Assembly: GCA_947630665.1 (NCBI GenBank)
Contig: CANRID010000001.1
Coordinates: 62,001-126,000, forward strand
Reading direction: 5' to 3'
Length of the DNA: 64,000 nt
From: an uncultured Bacteroidales bacterium
GTDB taxonomy: Bacteria; Bacteroidota; Bacteroidia; Bacteroidales; UBA932
This document shows positions 32,159 through 40,293 of the stretch, piece after piece (within the stretch, counting starts at the first letter, position 1; every line of letters starts with the position of its first letter). The notes beneath the pieces were generated by a model. That model saw only the letters and a list, made by a program, of their open reading frames with translations, was not told the origin of the DNA and searched no databases. The translations under genes were made by a program, and so were the position numbers.

Positions 32159-33358
32159 TTATTTTTTCATGGCTTTCAGCACCTCTATCGTGTTATGGTC
32201 ATCTACTGTTATGGTTGTGCTTCCCGACAGTTCCATACCGGCATTTTCCGCACTCTGGATGAACTGCCGCCGGCTTTCCGGCGAGACGGAATTGAAAACC
32301 GCTATGCCGCCGGATACAAGCGCCCGGGCGACTTTCCGTATCATTTCTTCCATCCGGCCGCCGTGACCTCCGATAAATATGGCATCCGGGGCGGGCAGGG
32401 AGGATATATCGGTTTCCAAGAAATCTTCCGTACGGCATTCTATGCCGGGTGTGCCGAAACGGCGGGAATTGATCTCCATCAATAATTTCCCTTGCGGACG
32501 GATCTCGAATGCTGTTATATGCAGATGAGGGAACTGCATTTTGGCTTCGATGGATACGGACCCGGTGCAGGATCCGATGTCCCAGAACACCTTGCGCCCG
32601 GGAAGATCGAGCATGCTCAGGGTCAGAAGGCGTACAGGCATTTTCGTAATCATGTTGATGCGGCCGTCCAAGGGTTCGAACAGATGTTCCGGAATACCCA
32701 GATATTTTTTCGGATTCTCTCCCTTCTGTTCCAGTATAATGCAATTGGGGTGTTCGAAAACCTCATTTACAGCCTCCGTCACCGGGAGTGTGGAGATCTT
32801 TTCCTTGTCGGGATGCCCTAAATGTATGCCTACATGCATGATGTACCCCGTGTATCCGTATTCGGCCATCCGGCGGGCAATGGCGGCGGGAGTGTGTTCC
32901 CGGTCGGTGAGAATGCCTATTTTGGCCGCTCCGTCTATCAATGCCCGGTCGAATTCGTGCCACGGGCGTCCGGTCAGAGAGACGATCCGCATATCGTGGT
33001 AGGGCAGCAGGATTTTATGCGCGAGCCGCTGCAATGAATTGAAAGCGGGATAGACTTCGATCAGACTGTCGGGAAATTTATTTTGCAGGGTAACGGCAAA
33101 TCCGAAAAAGAGCGGATCTCCGGAGGCGAAAACCACTATCTCCGGGTAGGAACCGTATTGGCGGAAAACCTCCTCTAACGGAACGGCGATATCTATCCAA
33201 AGCGCACCGGAAGGCAAGAGGCCGGATACTAATTCCCGGTGCCGCTTCCCTCCGGAAAATACTTTGCCGGCGCTGATTTTCCGCAGGATTTCCCCGGAGA
33301 AGTCCTGATGGGGATTGTCCTCGGTACCTATTACGATAAAATGCTGCCTGCCTGTCAT
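32159..33358 (-). CDS. cobL: Precorrin-6Y C5,15-methyltransferase (decarboxylating), CbiE-CbiT fusion
   Basis: 399 aa. The N-terminal half is a CbiE-type tetrapyrrole methylase (FASGDPLFFGFAVTLQ). The C-terminal half (from about 205) is a CbiT-type class I methyltransferase with the SAM motif FWDIGSCTGSVSIEA. Known roles: C-5 and C-15 methylation with decarboxylation of the C-12 acetate. It lies 41 nt after cobJ-cobH and 12 nt before cbiG-cobM. Confidence 0.92.
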   Translation of the reverse strand: MTGRQHFIVIGTEDNPHQDFSGEILRKISAGKVFSGGKRHRELVSGLLPSGALWIDIAVPLEEVFRQYGSYPEIVVFASGDPLFFGFAVTLQNKFPDSLIEVYPAFNSLQRLAHKILLPYHDMRIVSLTGRPWHEFDRALIDGAAKIGILTDREHTPAAIARRMAEYGYTGYIMHVGIHLGHPDKEKISTLPVTEAVNEVFEHPNCIILEQKGENPKKYLGIPEHLFEPLDGRINMITKMPVRLLTLSMLDLPGRKVFWDIGSCTGSVSIEAKMQFPHLHITAFEIRPQGKLLMEINSRRFGTPGIECRTEDFLETDISSLPAPDAIFIGGHGGRMEEMIRKVARALVSGGIAVFNSVSPESRRQFIQSAENAGMELSGSTTITVDDHNTIEVLKAMKK

Positions 33359-33399
33359 ATACTGAATGTTTGTCTGATTGTTCCCGTTTTGCCGGCGGT

Positions 33400-34806
33400 T
33401 TATACGTCCCGTCCCGGACGGAGTTGCTGCGCATCATCGAAACACAGTATCGAGTTGACTAACGTAGCCGCCAGATTGCTGCCGCCTTTGCGTCCTTCCA
33501 CGATCAGTTTGGGAATGGCGGTGAACGGTTTTACCATGTGCTTGGATTCCTCTACATGCACAAATCCCACCGGGGCGGCTATGATTCCCTGCGGACGGGC
33601 TTTCTTTTTGCGGATCAGATCGCATAATTCCATCAGGGCCGTAGGAGCGTTTCCGAAGACGTACAGGGCATCGGGATGTTCTTCTGCCGCTAACCGGATA
33701 CCGGCCTGGGTGCGGGTGATCCCCAAAGAGGATGCCATTCCGGGAACACGCTCATCCGTCAGATAGCATTTTACCTCGGCCCCCAACCTTTGCAGGGCGC
33801 CTTTCCGGATGCCGGAAGAGGCCATGGTTACATCCGTTATAATCGTTTTGCACGCTCCGGAACGGAATTTTTCATACAGGTTTTCTACTGCGTCCGGGTC
33901 GGTGTAAAGCAGTTTTTCCATCTCGAAATCGCCCGTGGTATGGATCGCGTGGAGCAAGGCCCATTTCCGTCCGAGCTGGATTTCTTTATTTTTGAGTTCT
34001 TTTTCTATGGTCCGGAAGCTCCGGATCATAATATCCTGACCGATAGAGGTTCCCGTGTTGTCTGTGCGGCGGTAGTAACCTCGCGGAGTTATGATTTTCC
34101 CTTCGAATCCGTATGAGTGGGAGTTCCCGATAATCAGTACCGTAAACATATCGATCCGTTCCGGATCCAGTTTTTCCAAGGAGGTAACCGTTACTTCCTG
34201 ATCTTCCCGTCCCGCTTGCCGGACATATCCTACCGGGGTGGACGGAGAGCGTTTCTGAAGGAACAATTCTTTCAGACGGTACAGTTGCCAGTATCTGCCG
34301 GAGCTTTTGGGATTATAAACCGCGGTAACGAAATCCGCACCTGCGGCGGCTTCTATCCGTTTTTCGATCACCTTCCACGGAGTCATCAGGTCGGACAAGG
34401 AAATGACGCAGAAATCGTGTCCTATGGGGGCCCCTAACAGGGAAGCGGCTTTTTGGAAGGCGCTGATTCCGGGAAGTACTTCTATTTGCAAGTCCGATTC
34501 CCGCTCTTTTTTCATCTCCCATATCAGGGGGGCCATGCCGTATATGCCGGCATCCCCGGAACTGATTACGCAAACGGTTTTCCCCTGCGAGGCATGGCGG
34601 AACGCTTCCTCGGCCCGTTCACGCTCTTCTCTCATGCCGCTGTCGATGCAGATGCTGTCGGGACGCCTGAATTTATCGATAAAGCGGAAATAGTATTTAT
34701 ATCCTATAATGATATCCGACCGGCCCAGGGCCTGCACTACGGCGGGAGTGATGTCCTCTTCTCCGCCCGGTCCTATGCCTGCCACGATGATTTCGGGTGA
34801 TTTCAT
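33400..34806 (-). CDS. Fused precorrin-3B C17-methyltransferase (CobJ/CbiH) and precorrin-8X methylmutase (CobH/CbiC)
   Basis: 468 aa. Residues 1-250: CobJ (VAGIGPGGEEDITPAVVQAL, VISSGDAGIYGMAPLIWE, FVTAVYNPKSSGR). Residues from about 275: CobH (HAIHTTGDFEMEKLLY, ITDVTMASSGI, FGNAPTALMEL, APVGFVHVEESK), where the conserved His near 287 is the mutase acid/base. Known roles: ring contraction/C-17 methylation and the final methyl migration giving hydrogenobyrinate or cobyrinate. Confidence 0.92.
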   Translation of the reverse strand: MKSPEIIVAGIGPGGEEDITPAVVQALGRSDIIIGYKYYFRFIDKFRRPDSICIDSGMREERERAEEAFRHASQGKTVCVISSGDAGIYGMAPLIWEMKKERESDLQIEVLPGISAFQKAASLLGAPIGHDFCVISLSDLMTPWKVIEKRIEAAAGADFVTAVYNPKSSGRYWQLYRLKELFLQKRSPSTPVGYVRQAGREDQEVTVTSLEKLDPERIDMFTVLIIGNSHSYGFEGKIITPRGYYRRTDNTGTSIGQDIMIRSFRTIEKELKNKEIQLGRKWALLHAIHTTGDFEMEKLLYTDPDAVENLYEKFRSGACKTIITDVTMASSGIRKGALQRLGAEVKCYLTDERVPGMASSLGITRTQAGIRLAAEEHPDALYVFGNAPTALMELCDLIRKKKARPQGIIAAPVGFVHVEESKHMVKPFTAIPKLIVEGRKGGSNLAATLVNSILCFDDAQQLRPGRDV

Positions 34807-34816
34807 ATCATCTCTT

Positions 34817-35740
34817 TTATGGTTTGCAAAAATACATATTTTTCTTTTCCATAATGTCTTTCATTTTATGTTTGAGCATGAAACGGGCATGATCGATGAA
34901 CATATCCTGGATGTCGGGATTCTGCCCCAATCCTTCCATACGGACGGATACTTTGTAGCCTTGTCTTTCGATGGCTTCTTTCCAGTCTGCGGCTATGTCG
35001 TTGCGGGCATGGTCGCCGGCTACGAACATGAAAGGGATCAGCGTGACCTCTTCGGATCCGGTCCCGTCGGTTTTGAGCCGTGCCATCATCTCTTCGAAAG
35101 CGGGGTATCCTTCTATGGTCCCCACGCAGAAATTTTTCATTCCCTTGGATTGCAGCATATAGTCCAGCATTGCGTAAGAGGCGGTAGCGGGCGTGTAAGT
35201 GCCGTGTCCTACTAAAACGGCGTTACCCCGGAACTCGGTCTTTTTCAGAATATCCGCCACACGGGCGTAATCCTCGACCGAATACAGTAAGGGAGCGCCC
35301 ACACGTATCTCTTTGAACCCGGGAGCGGCGGCTTCCGCTTCGCGCCGGATGGATTCCATTTCCACGCCCTCTATAATGTTGGTGGATTGAATCAGGATAT
35401 GGGTATATCCTTCTTTCCGGAGTTGTTCCAGCATTTGGCCGGGAGTGGATTTGACGATTCCGTCCCTGGCTTTGAGACGGCGGATGATGATCCGGGAAGT
35501 CCACGCCTCTTTCACGTCGATTCCGGGGAAAGTTTTCTTTATTTTATCATTGATGATATCGATGGTCGCTTTGCGGGTATCTTCGTAGGTGGTGCCGAAA
35601 TGCACCATCAGGATGGCCGCCTTGTCTCCCGGCTTCATGGAAGCCAGCATATCGGATTCGATAAAATTTCCATCTCCGCTGGCTGTCGCCGGCCGGGACG
35701 ACAGCAGCAGAAATATGAATAGTAAAATGAATGTTCTCAT
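34817..35740 (-). CDS. cbiK: Exported sirohydrochlorin cobaltochelatase CbiK
   Basis: 307 aa. An N-terminal signal peptide (MRTFILLFIFLLLSSRPATA) with no lipobox Cys predicts a periplasmic protein. The chelatase body has the two metal/tetrapyrrole His segments ILMVHFGTTYEDTRKATI and VLVGHGTYTPATASY. Periplasmic CbiK is known from Desulfovibrio, and a CbiK-like protein in Porphyromonas binds haem, so export does not settle the substrate. Position 20 nt after btuB and 10 nt before cobJ-cobH, behind a cobalamin riboswitch, supports cobalt insertion. Confidence 0.87.
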   Translation of the reverse strand: MRTFILLFIFLLLSSRPATASGDGNFIESDMLASMKPGDKAAILMVHFGTTYEDTRKATIDIINDKIKKTFPGIDVKEAWTSRIIIRRLKARDGIVKSTPGQMLEQLRKEGYTHILIQSTNIIEGVEMESIRREAEAAAPGFKEIRVGAPLLYSVEDYARVADILKKTEFRGNAVLVGHGTYTPATASYAMLDYMLQSKGMKNFCVGTIEGYPAFEEMMARLKTDGTGSEEVTLIPFMFVAGDHARNDIAADWKEAIERQGYKVSVRMEGLGQNPDIQDMFIDHARFMLKHKMKDIMEKKNMYFCKP

Positions 35741-35760
35741 GCGTATGCGGTTGCGTAGCG

Positions 35761-37971
35761 TTATTTGCTGAATTTGATAAGCACGCTGATGAAAAATACG
35801 CGTCCCGGAGAGGTGGTTCCGTAGTAATATCCGTAGTACCGGTCATCTTTGTAATTGAACAGATTCTCTATCCCGACGGTCGGCTCTATGATGAAGCGGC
35901 CCAGATTATTGAAGGTATTCCGGACGGTAAAATTCCACAGGGAATGTCCCGGGGCGGCTTCCTGACTGTCCTCATATCGGTTGCTCTGGATATGTCCTGC
36001 AAGATTCACATTCAGATCGTACCGGCCCCATGTATGGTTCCAGTTGGCGTTTACATTGCCGGAATGCCTGATGGAGCGTAGCAGGGGCTGTTTGGTATCG
36101 GTATCCGTCGCATGGGTATAGCTGTACCCTCCGCCGATCAGAAAGCCGGCTCCCAAATAGCTCCTCAGATTCACATCCATTCCTTTTACTTCTGCATTGG
36201 CTACGTTCCAGTACATTTTATAGGTGTATTTATCGTCATAGTCCGGAATGACGGTTTCCGGATCTTTCAGGGACTGGAGATCGATCAGATCTTTCACCCG
36301 GTTGATATAACCCGTAACTCCCATCGTAAAATAAGGATTCACATATTCAACGTTGAGGGAATAATAATTGCTTTTTTCAGGTTCCAGATCGGGATTTCCG
36401 AGCGACATGGTGGAACCTTTTTCTTTGATGTAATACAGTTCCTTAAGGGTCGGGGTGCGGAATCCGGAGGCATAGGAGGCTCTGAAATTTACGGGACCCC
36501 AGGTGTACATCAGGGATGCTTTGGGCGTGGCCCGGCTGCCGAATTTCTCATTGTAAACATACCGCACTCCCACTACGGCCTGTAATTTTTTCAGTATTTT
36601 AAGTTCGTCCTGGGCATAGGCCGCCAGGGTATAGACCGATTTTTTAGTGGTAAGGGAGGCATCCGGGTTGAGCAGGTTCTCATCCACGAATTCCGTACCT
36701 GCCGAAAGCTTGTTGTATTGTCCTATCTTGAATACCCCGCGCAGATTGGCCGAGTAATAATGTTGTTTCTGATTAAGTTCTTTGTCCCCTTTTTTGTCGG
36801 ATTTGGTATCGGCTATATATTGATTGTCCGTTTCGAAATTATCGTTGTACAAATCTAAACTGAGGTAATTTTTATTGCCCAGCAGATATTTGGCCCCGAA
36901 TCCGAAGTTATAGCTTTTATTGAGAACGTCATAATCGTATCCCGTATCGTCTATCTCTGAGGACGGCCTTTGGGTGGCTTTATTGTAATAACTTCCGTTG
37001 GCGTAGAAAGAAAGCGTTTTGGTGGGATTGTAGATGAATTTCTGGTTGAATATATTCGAGAAGAATTGCTCGGATGCCTGCCGGACCGTAGGCTTGGGTT
37101 CCCCGGGAGTTCCGTTCTTGATGGTTACGGCTTCCGGATTCAATTGCCAGCCGTCCGCCTGCCTGCGGTTGTAGGAAGTGAAGGATCCGAATTTCTTGGT
37201 GTTGAAATCCGCGTTCACCGCCTCTTCGAACTGGTTATGCTGCGCGTAGCGGGTCAGGGAGCTTATGTTGATGTTATTCTTGGTCTGGTCCGTAATGATG
37301 TTGATCACTCCGCCTAACGCATCCGAACCGTACAGGGAGGATGCCGCTCCTTTGAGGATTTCGATCCGTTTGACGTTATTCATATTGATCCGGGAAATAT
37401 CCGTGGCTCCGGAAACGTTTCCGGCCATTTTCTGGCCATCTACCAATATCAGCAGGTGATTGTTCCCCAATCCGCTCATGGTAGTATAGTTGGCCATCGG
37501 GGTGGAGGAAAAGGAAAATGAAGGAGCCAGCATGGTAACGGCATCCCGGAAATTGGTGATGCCCGCGTTTTTCAGTTCTTTGCCGCTGATCACTTCTACG
37601 GGTACCGGCGTATCTTTCATGCGGTGGTGGGTACCCGTTCCGGTCACTACTATCTGGTTCAGGTCGAGGGGAGCTTCTTCCAAACGGATGACCATCCCTT
37701 CCCTGCTGGAAGAAACGCTTTGTTCTTGCGAGGTAAAGTTCACGGCGCTTGCCCTCATGGTATATTGGCCCTGGGGAACGTTTTTGAGTATGAATTCCCC
37801 TCCGGCATCGGTAGCGGTACCGATATTGGTTTGCAATAATCTGATATTGACGTCTTGGACAGGTTTGCCGGTTTTGGCGTTAATGACTTTGCCACTCAGG
37901 GTGATTTGCGCGTGAGCGCCGGTAACGAAACAACCTAAAATGAAGGCTGTCAGAAAAAATCTTAGTTTCAT
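35761..37971 (-). CDS. btuB: TonB-dependent cobalamin receptor (BtuB-like)
   Basis: 736 aa from the ATG at 37971 (MKLRFFLTAFILGCFVTGAHA signal peptide); an in-frame ATG at 38037 directly follows the riboswitch and would add 22 non-signal residues. An N-terminal carboxypeptidase-like domain (TLSGKVINAKTGKPVQDVNI), TonB-box-like DLNQIVVTGTGT, plug (LILVDGQKMAG, ILKGAASSLYGSDALGGVI) and barrel ending VLIKFSK follow. The cobalamin riboswitch in its leader makes vitamin B12 or a corrinoid the likely ligand. First gene of the operon running to cobK-cbiD. Confidence 0.92.
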   Translation of the reverse strand: MKLRFFLTAFILGCFVTGAHAQITLSGKVINAKTGKPVQDVNIRLLQTNIGTATDAGGEFILKNVPQGQYTMRASAVNFTSQEQSVSSSREGMVIRLEEAPLDLNQIVVTGTGTHHRMKDTPVPVEVISGKELKNAGITNFRDAVTMLAPSFSFSSTPMANYTTMSGLGNNHLLILVDGQKMAGNVSGATDISRINMNNVKRIEILKGAASSLYGSDALGGVINIITDQTKNNINISSLTRYAQHNQFEEAVNADFNTKKFGSFTSYNRRQADGWQLNPEAVTIKNGTPGEPKPTVRQASEQFFSNIFNQKFIYNPTKTLSFYANGSYYNKATQRPSSEIDDTGYDYDVLNKSYNFGFGAKYLLGNKNYLSLDLYNDNFETDNQYIADTKSDKKGDKELNQKQHYYSANLRGVFKIGQYNKLSAGTEFVDENLLNPDASLTTKKSVYTLAAYAQDELKILKKLQAVVGVRYVYNEKFGSRATPKASLMYTWGPVNFRASYASGFRTPTLKELYYIKEKGSTMSLGNPDLEPEKSNYYSLNVEYVNPYFTMGVTGYINRVKDLIDLQSLKDPETVIPDYDDKYTYKMYWNVANAEVKGMDVNLRSYLGAGFLIGGGYSYTHATDTDTKQPLLRSIRHSGNVNANWNHTWGRYDLNVNLAGHIQSNRYEDSQEAAPGHSLWNFTVRNTFNNLGRFIIEPTVGIENLFNYKDDRYYGYYYGTTSPGRVFFISVLIKFSK

Positions 37972-38037
37972 AAGATTAGATAAGTTTATGCATACGTGAG
38001 CATTGTCCCCGATGCGCCGTATTGTTAATAAATTCAT

Positions 38038-38205
38038 CTGGCAGGTTTCCTGACTCGGCTCGGAGAATTTACCTTCCCGTTTCGCGTTGGAAACAGTGGT
38101 GAGAATGAATTCTCCTTTAGAGAGGCCTTACAGTAGCGGGCACTGTTCCGGTTTTCCACCGGATTCCCTTTTATGCCGGACTGAACGTCCGGGCATCACC
38201 AGATG
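38038..38205 (-). promoter_or_regulatory. Cobalamin (AdoCbl) riboswitch
   Basis: On the minus strand the conserved blocks appear in order: AAAAGGGAATCCGGTG, CCCGCTACTGTAA, CCACTG with GGGAAGG, and the B12-box end GAGTCAGGAAACCTGCC. CTGG near the 5' end and CCAG at the 3' end can close P1. It lies between its own promoter and btuB and should shut off the btuB-cbiK-cobJH-cbiET-cbiG/cobM-cobK/cbiD operon when cobalamin is plentiful. Confidence 0.93.
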
Positions 38206-38210
38206 CTGGG

Positions 38211-38218
38211 CAAATGTA
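38211..38218 (-). promoter_or_regulatory. -7 box of the riboswitch/btuB operon
   Basis: TACATTTG on the minus strand, placing the transcription start near 38204 at the 5' edge of the riboswitch. Confidence 0.55.
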
Positions 38219-38281
38219 TAAATAATTTTTTATCCGGATATATTTTCCGCAAATTTTCCGTAAATCTTTTTTCGAATAAAT

Positions 38282-38289
38282 TATCTTTG
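38282..38289 (+). promoter_or_regulatory. -7 box of the cobB operon
   Basis: TATCTTTG, about 54 nt upstream of cobB. No riboswitch between it and the start codon. Confidence 0.5.
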
Positions 38290-38342
38290 CAAAGTTTGCC
38301 GGACTCTTTTTTCGGGAACGGATCATTAAAAAATCGGATGAC

Positions 38343-39647
38343 ATGACCGTAAAACCACAGATTCTCATAGGCGCGGCTTCTTCCGGCAGCGGCAAGACCA
38401 CTTTTACGACGGGGCTGTTGCGGATCCTGAAAAAAAAAGGATTGTCCGTACAACCGTTCAAGTGCGGTCCAGATTATATAGATCCGCAATATCATGCCAT
38501 TGCCTGCGGGGAAACCTCTGTGAATCTGGATTCTTTCATGGCTTCCCGCAAACATTTGGAATATCTCTACGGACATTACGGAGACGGCAAAGACGTTTGC
38601 GTGACGGAAGGGGTGATGGGGCTTTTAGACGGTTATCGGGGTCCGGAAGGCAGCAGCGGGCAAATCGCTTCTCTGTTGGGAATCCCGGTGGTCTTATTGC
38701 TGAACGCACGTTCGACGGCTTATTCGGTGGCTCCGGTCTTATATGGATTCCGGCATTTCTGCAAAGATCTGCGCATCGCGGGAGCGGTGTTCAATATGGT
38801 CGGATCCGGTTCGCATTTGGAATATCTGAAACAGGCCTGCAAGGATGCGGGAGTGGAATATTTGGGGTATATACCTAAAAGCGGAGACATCTCGGTCCCT
38901 TCCCGCCATCTGGGGCTTACCTTGGAGGAAAAATACCGGTTCGGGGATTTTGCGGACCGGGTTGCGGATTTGGTAGAAAAATATGTGGATATAGACCGGC
39001 TGATAGAGGTCTGCCGCGCACCTTTTAAGGCGTCTGCCGGTTCCGGAAAAACGGGCGGCGGAGCCGTGAAGATTGCAGTGGCCCGCGACCGGGCATTTAA
39101 TTTTACGTACAGGGAAAATCTCGCCTGTCTGGAAAGGATAGGAACTGTAACGTATTTCAGCCCGTTGGAGGATGTCCGGCTTCCCGACAGCGACCTGCTG
39201 TATCTGCCGGGGGGATATCCCGAGTTCTTTCTCGAGGAATTATCCGCCAATATTTCCATGCGGGAACAGGTGGCTGCATTTGCGCAGGGTGGAGGAAAGG
39301 TATTGGCCGAGTGCGGGGGAATGATGTATCTTTGCCGGGCGATCGTCTCGGAAAGAGGCCTTCGGTATCCGATGTGCGGCGTATTGGACCAGGAGGCTAC
39401 CATGGAGGGAATGAAATTGAAGTTGGGCTATCGGGAAATGGATTATAACGGCCGGCACTGGCGGGGACATGAATTCCATTATTCCCGGGTGCTGAATCCG
39501 CTGCCTTCGGCCGCATTTGTCGGGAATGCCTCGGGAGAAAGGTGCGATACCTCTCTTTGGAGATATAAAAACGTAGTGGCCGGTTATACTCACCTGTATT
39601 GGGGGGAATCCGATCCGATGGATTTGTTCGGCTTCCGGCAGCCGTAA
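38343..39647 (+). CDS. cobB: Cobyrinate a,c-diamide synthase CobB/CbiA
   Basis: 434 aa. N-terminal dethiobiotin-synthetase-like ATPase with P-loop AASSGSGKTT (residues 11-20), KCGPDYIDPQYH, EGVMGLLDGYRG; C-terminal class I glutamine amidotransferase-like domain with the catalytic Cys in VLAECGGMMYL. Known reaction: amidation of the a and c side chains. First gene of a five-gene plus-strand operon with pduO, cobQ, cobD and cbiB. Confidence 0.93.
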   Translation: MTVKPQILIGAASSGSGKTTFTTGLLRILKKKGLSVQPFKCGPDYIDPQYHAIACGETSVNLDSFMASRKHLEYLYGHYGDGKDVCVTEGVMGLLDGYRGPEGSSGQIASLLGIPVVLLLNARSTAYSVAPVLYGFRHFCKDLRIAGAVFNMVGSGSHLEYLKQACKDAGVEYLGYIPKSGDISVPSRHLGLTLEEKYRFGDFADRVADLVEKYVDIDRLIEVCRAPFKASAGSGKTGGGAVKIAVARDRAFNFTYRENLACLERIGTVTYFSPLEDVRLPDSDLLYLPGGYPEFFLEELSANISMREQVAAFAQGGGKVLAECGGMMYLCRAIVSERGLRYPMCGVLDQEATMEGMKLKLGYREMDYNGRHWRGHEFHYSRVLNPLPSAAFVGNASGERCDTSLWRYKNVVAGYTHLYWGESDPMDLFGFRQP

Positions 39648-39708
39648 GAAAACGGTAATATTCGTAATGGCGACGGGCAATGGCAGCCTGCATATAAAAG
39701 AAAAAATT

Positions 39709-40293
39709 ATGGGAAAGATATATACCAGAAGCGGGGACAAGGGGACCACGGGTATTCATTCGGGAATCCGGGTTCCCAAAGACGATATCCGCATAGAAGC
39801 CAACGGAACTTTGGATGAATTGAATGCGGTCATAGGCGTGGTCAGATCCCAGCTGCCGGCGGAGCATCCCTGGCAAGAGGACCTGCTTTTGATCCAGCGG
39901 GAAATGATGACCTTGATGAGCCTGGTCGCCACACCGCACCAACGGCGGGAGAATAACCCCAACCGATTGGATGACAACCTTATCGGGTGGTGCGAGGAAA
40001 AAATAGACAAGATTTGCGCAAAGACGACGGACAATGGGTATTTCGTTTTGCCGGGAGGAACCCCTGCGGCCGCTTTCCTGCATTTAGCCAGAACCGTGGC
40101 CCGCAGAGCCGAGCGGCGTCTGTGGAGCCTGCACAAGTCGGATCAGCTGCCGGAGCAGGCGTTGGCATTTGTCAACAGACTTTCGGATCTGTTCTTTGTC
40201 ATGGCCCGGTTAGAGTCGCAAGGACAGGGCTGTCCGGAAGAACGTTGGAAGTCATTTGCATATAAAAGCAAGAGAAAGAAAGATGGAGAATAG
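39709..40293 (+). CDS. PduO-type cob(I)alamin adenosyltransferase
   Basis: 194 aa from the ATG at 39709 (MGKIYTRSGDKGTTGIHSG). A longer reading adds 14 unrelated residues. The N-terminal YTRSGDKGTT motif binds ATP; RRAERRLWSL and the C-terminal NRLSDLFFVMAR are hallmark segments. Known reaction: transfer of the adenosyl group of ATP to cob(I)alamin/corrinoids. The end overlaps the cobQ start by 11 nt. Confidence 0.92.
   Translation: MGKIYTRSGDKGTTGIHSGIRVPKDDIRIEANGTLDELNAVIGVVRSQLPAEHPWQEDLLLIQREMMTLMSLVATPHQRRENNPNRLDDNLIGWCEEKIDKICAKTTDNGYFVLPGGTPAAAFLHLARTVARRAERRLWSLHKSDQLPEQALAFVNRLSDLFFVMARLESQGQGCPEERWKSFAYKSKRKKDGE

Noticed and set aside
37972-38037. In-frame ATG at 38037 for btuB
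   Set aside because: It directly abuts the riboswitch and would put 22 residues before the signal peptide; the ATG at 37971 gives a normal signal sequence.
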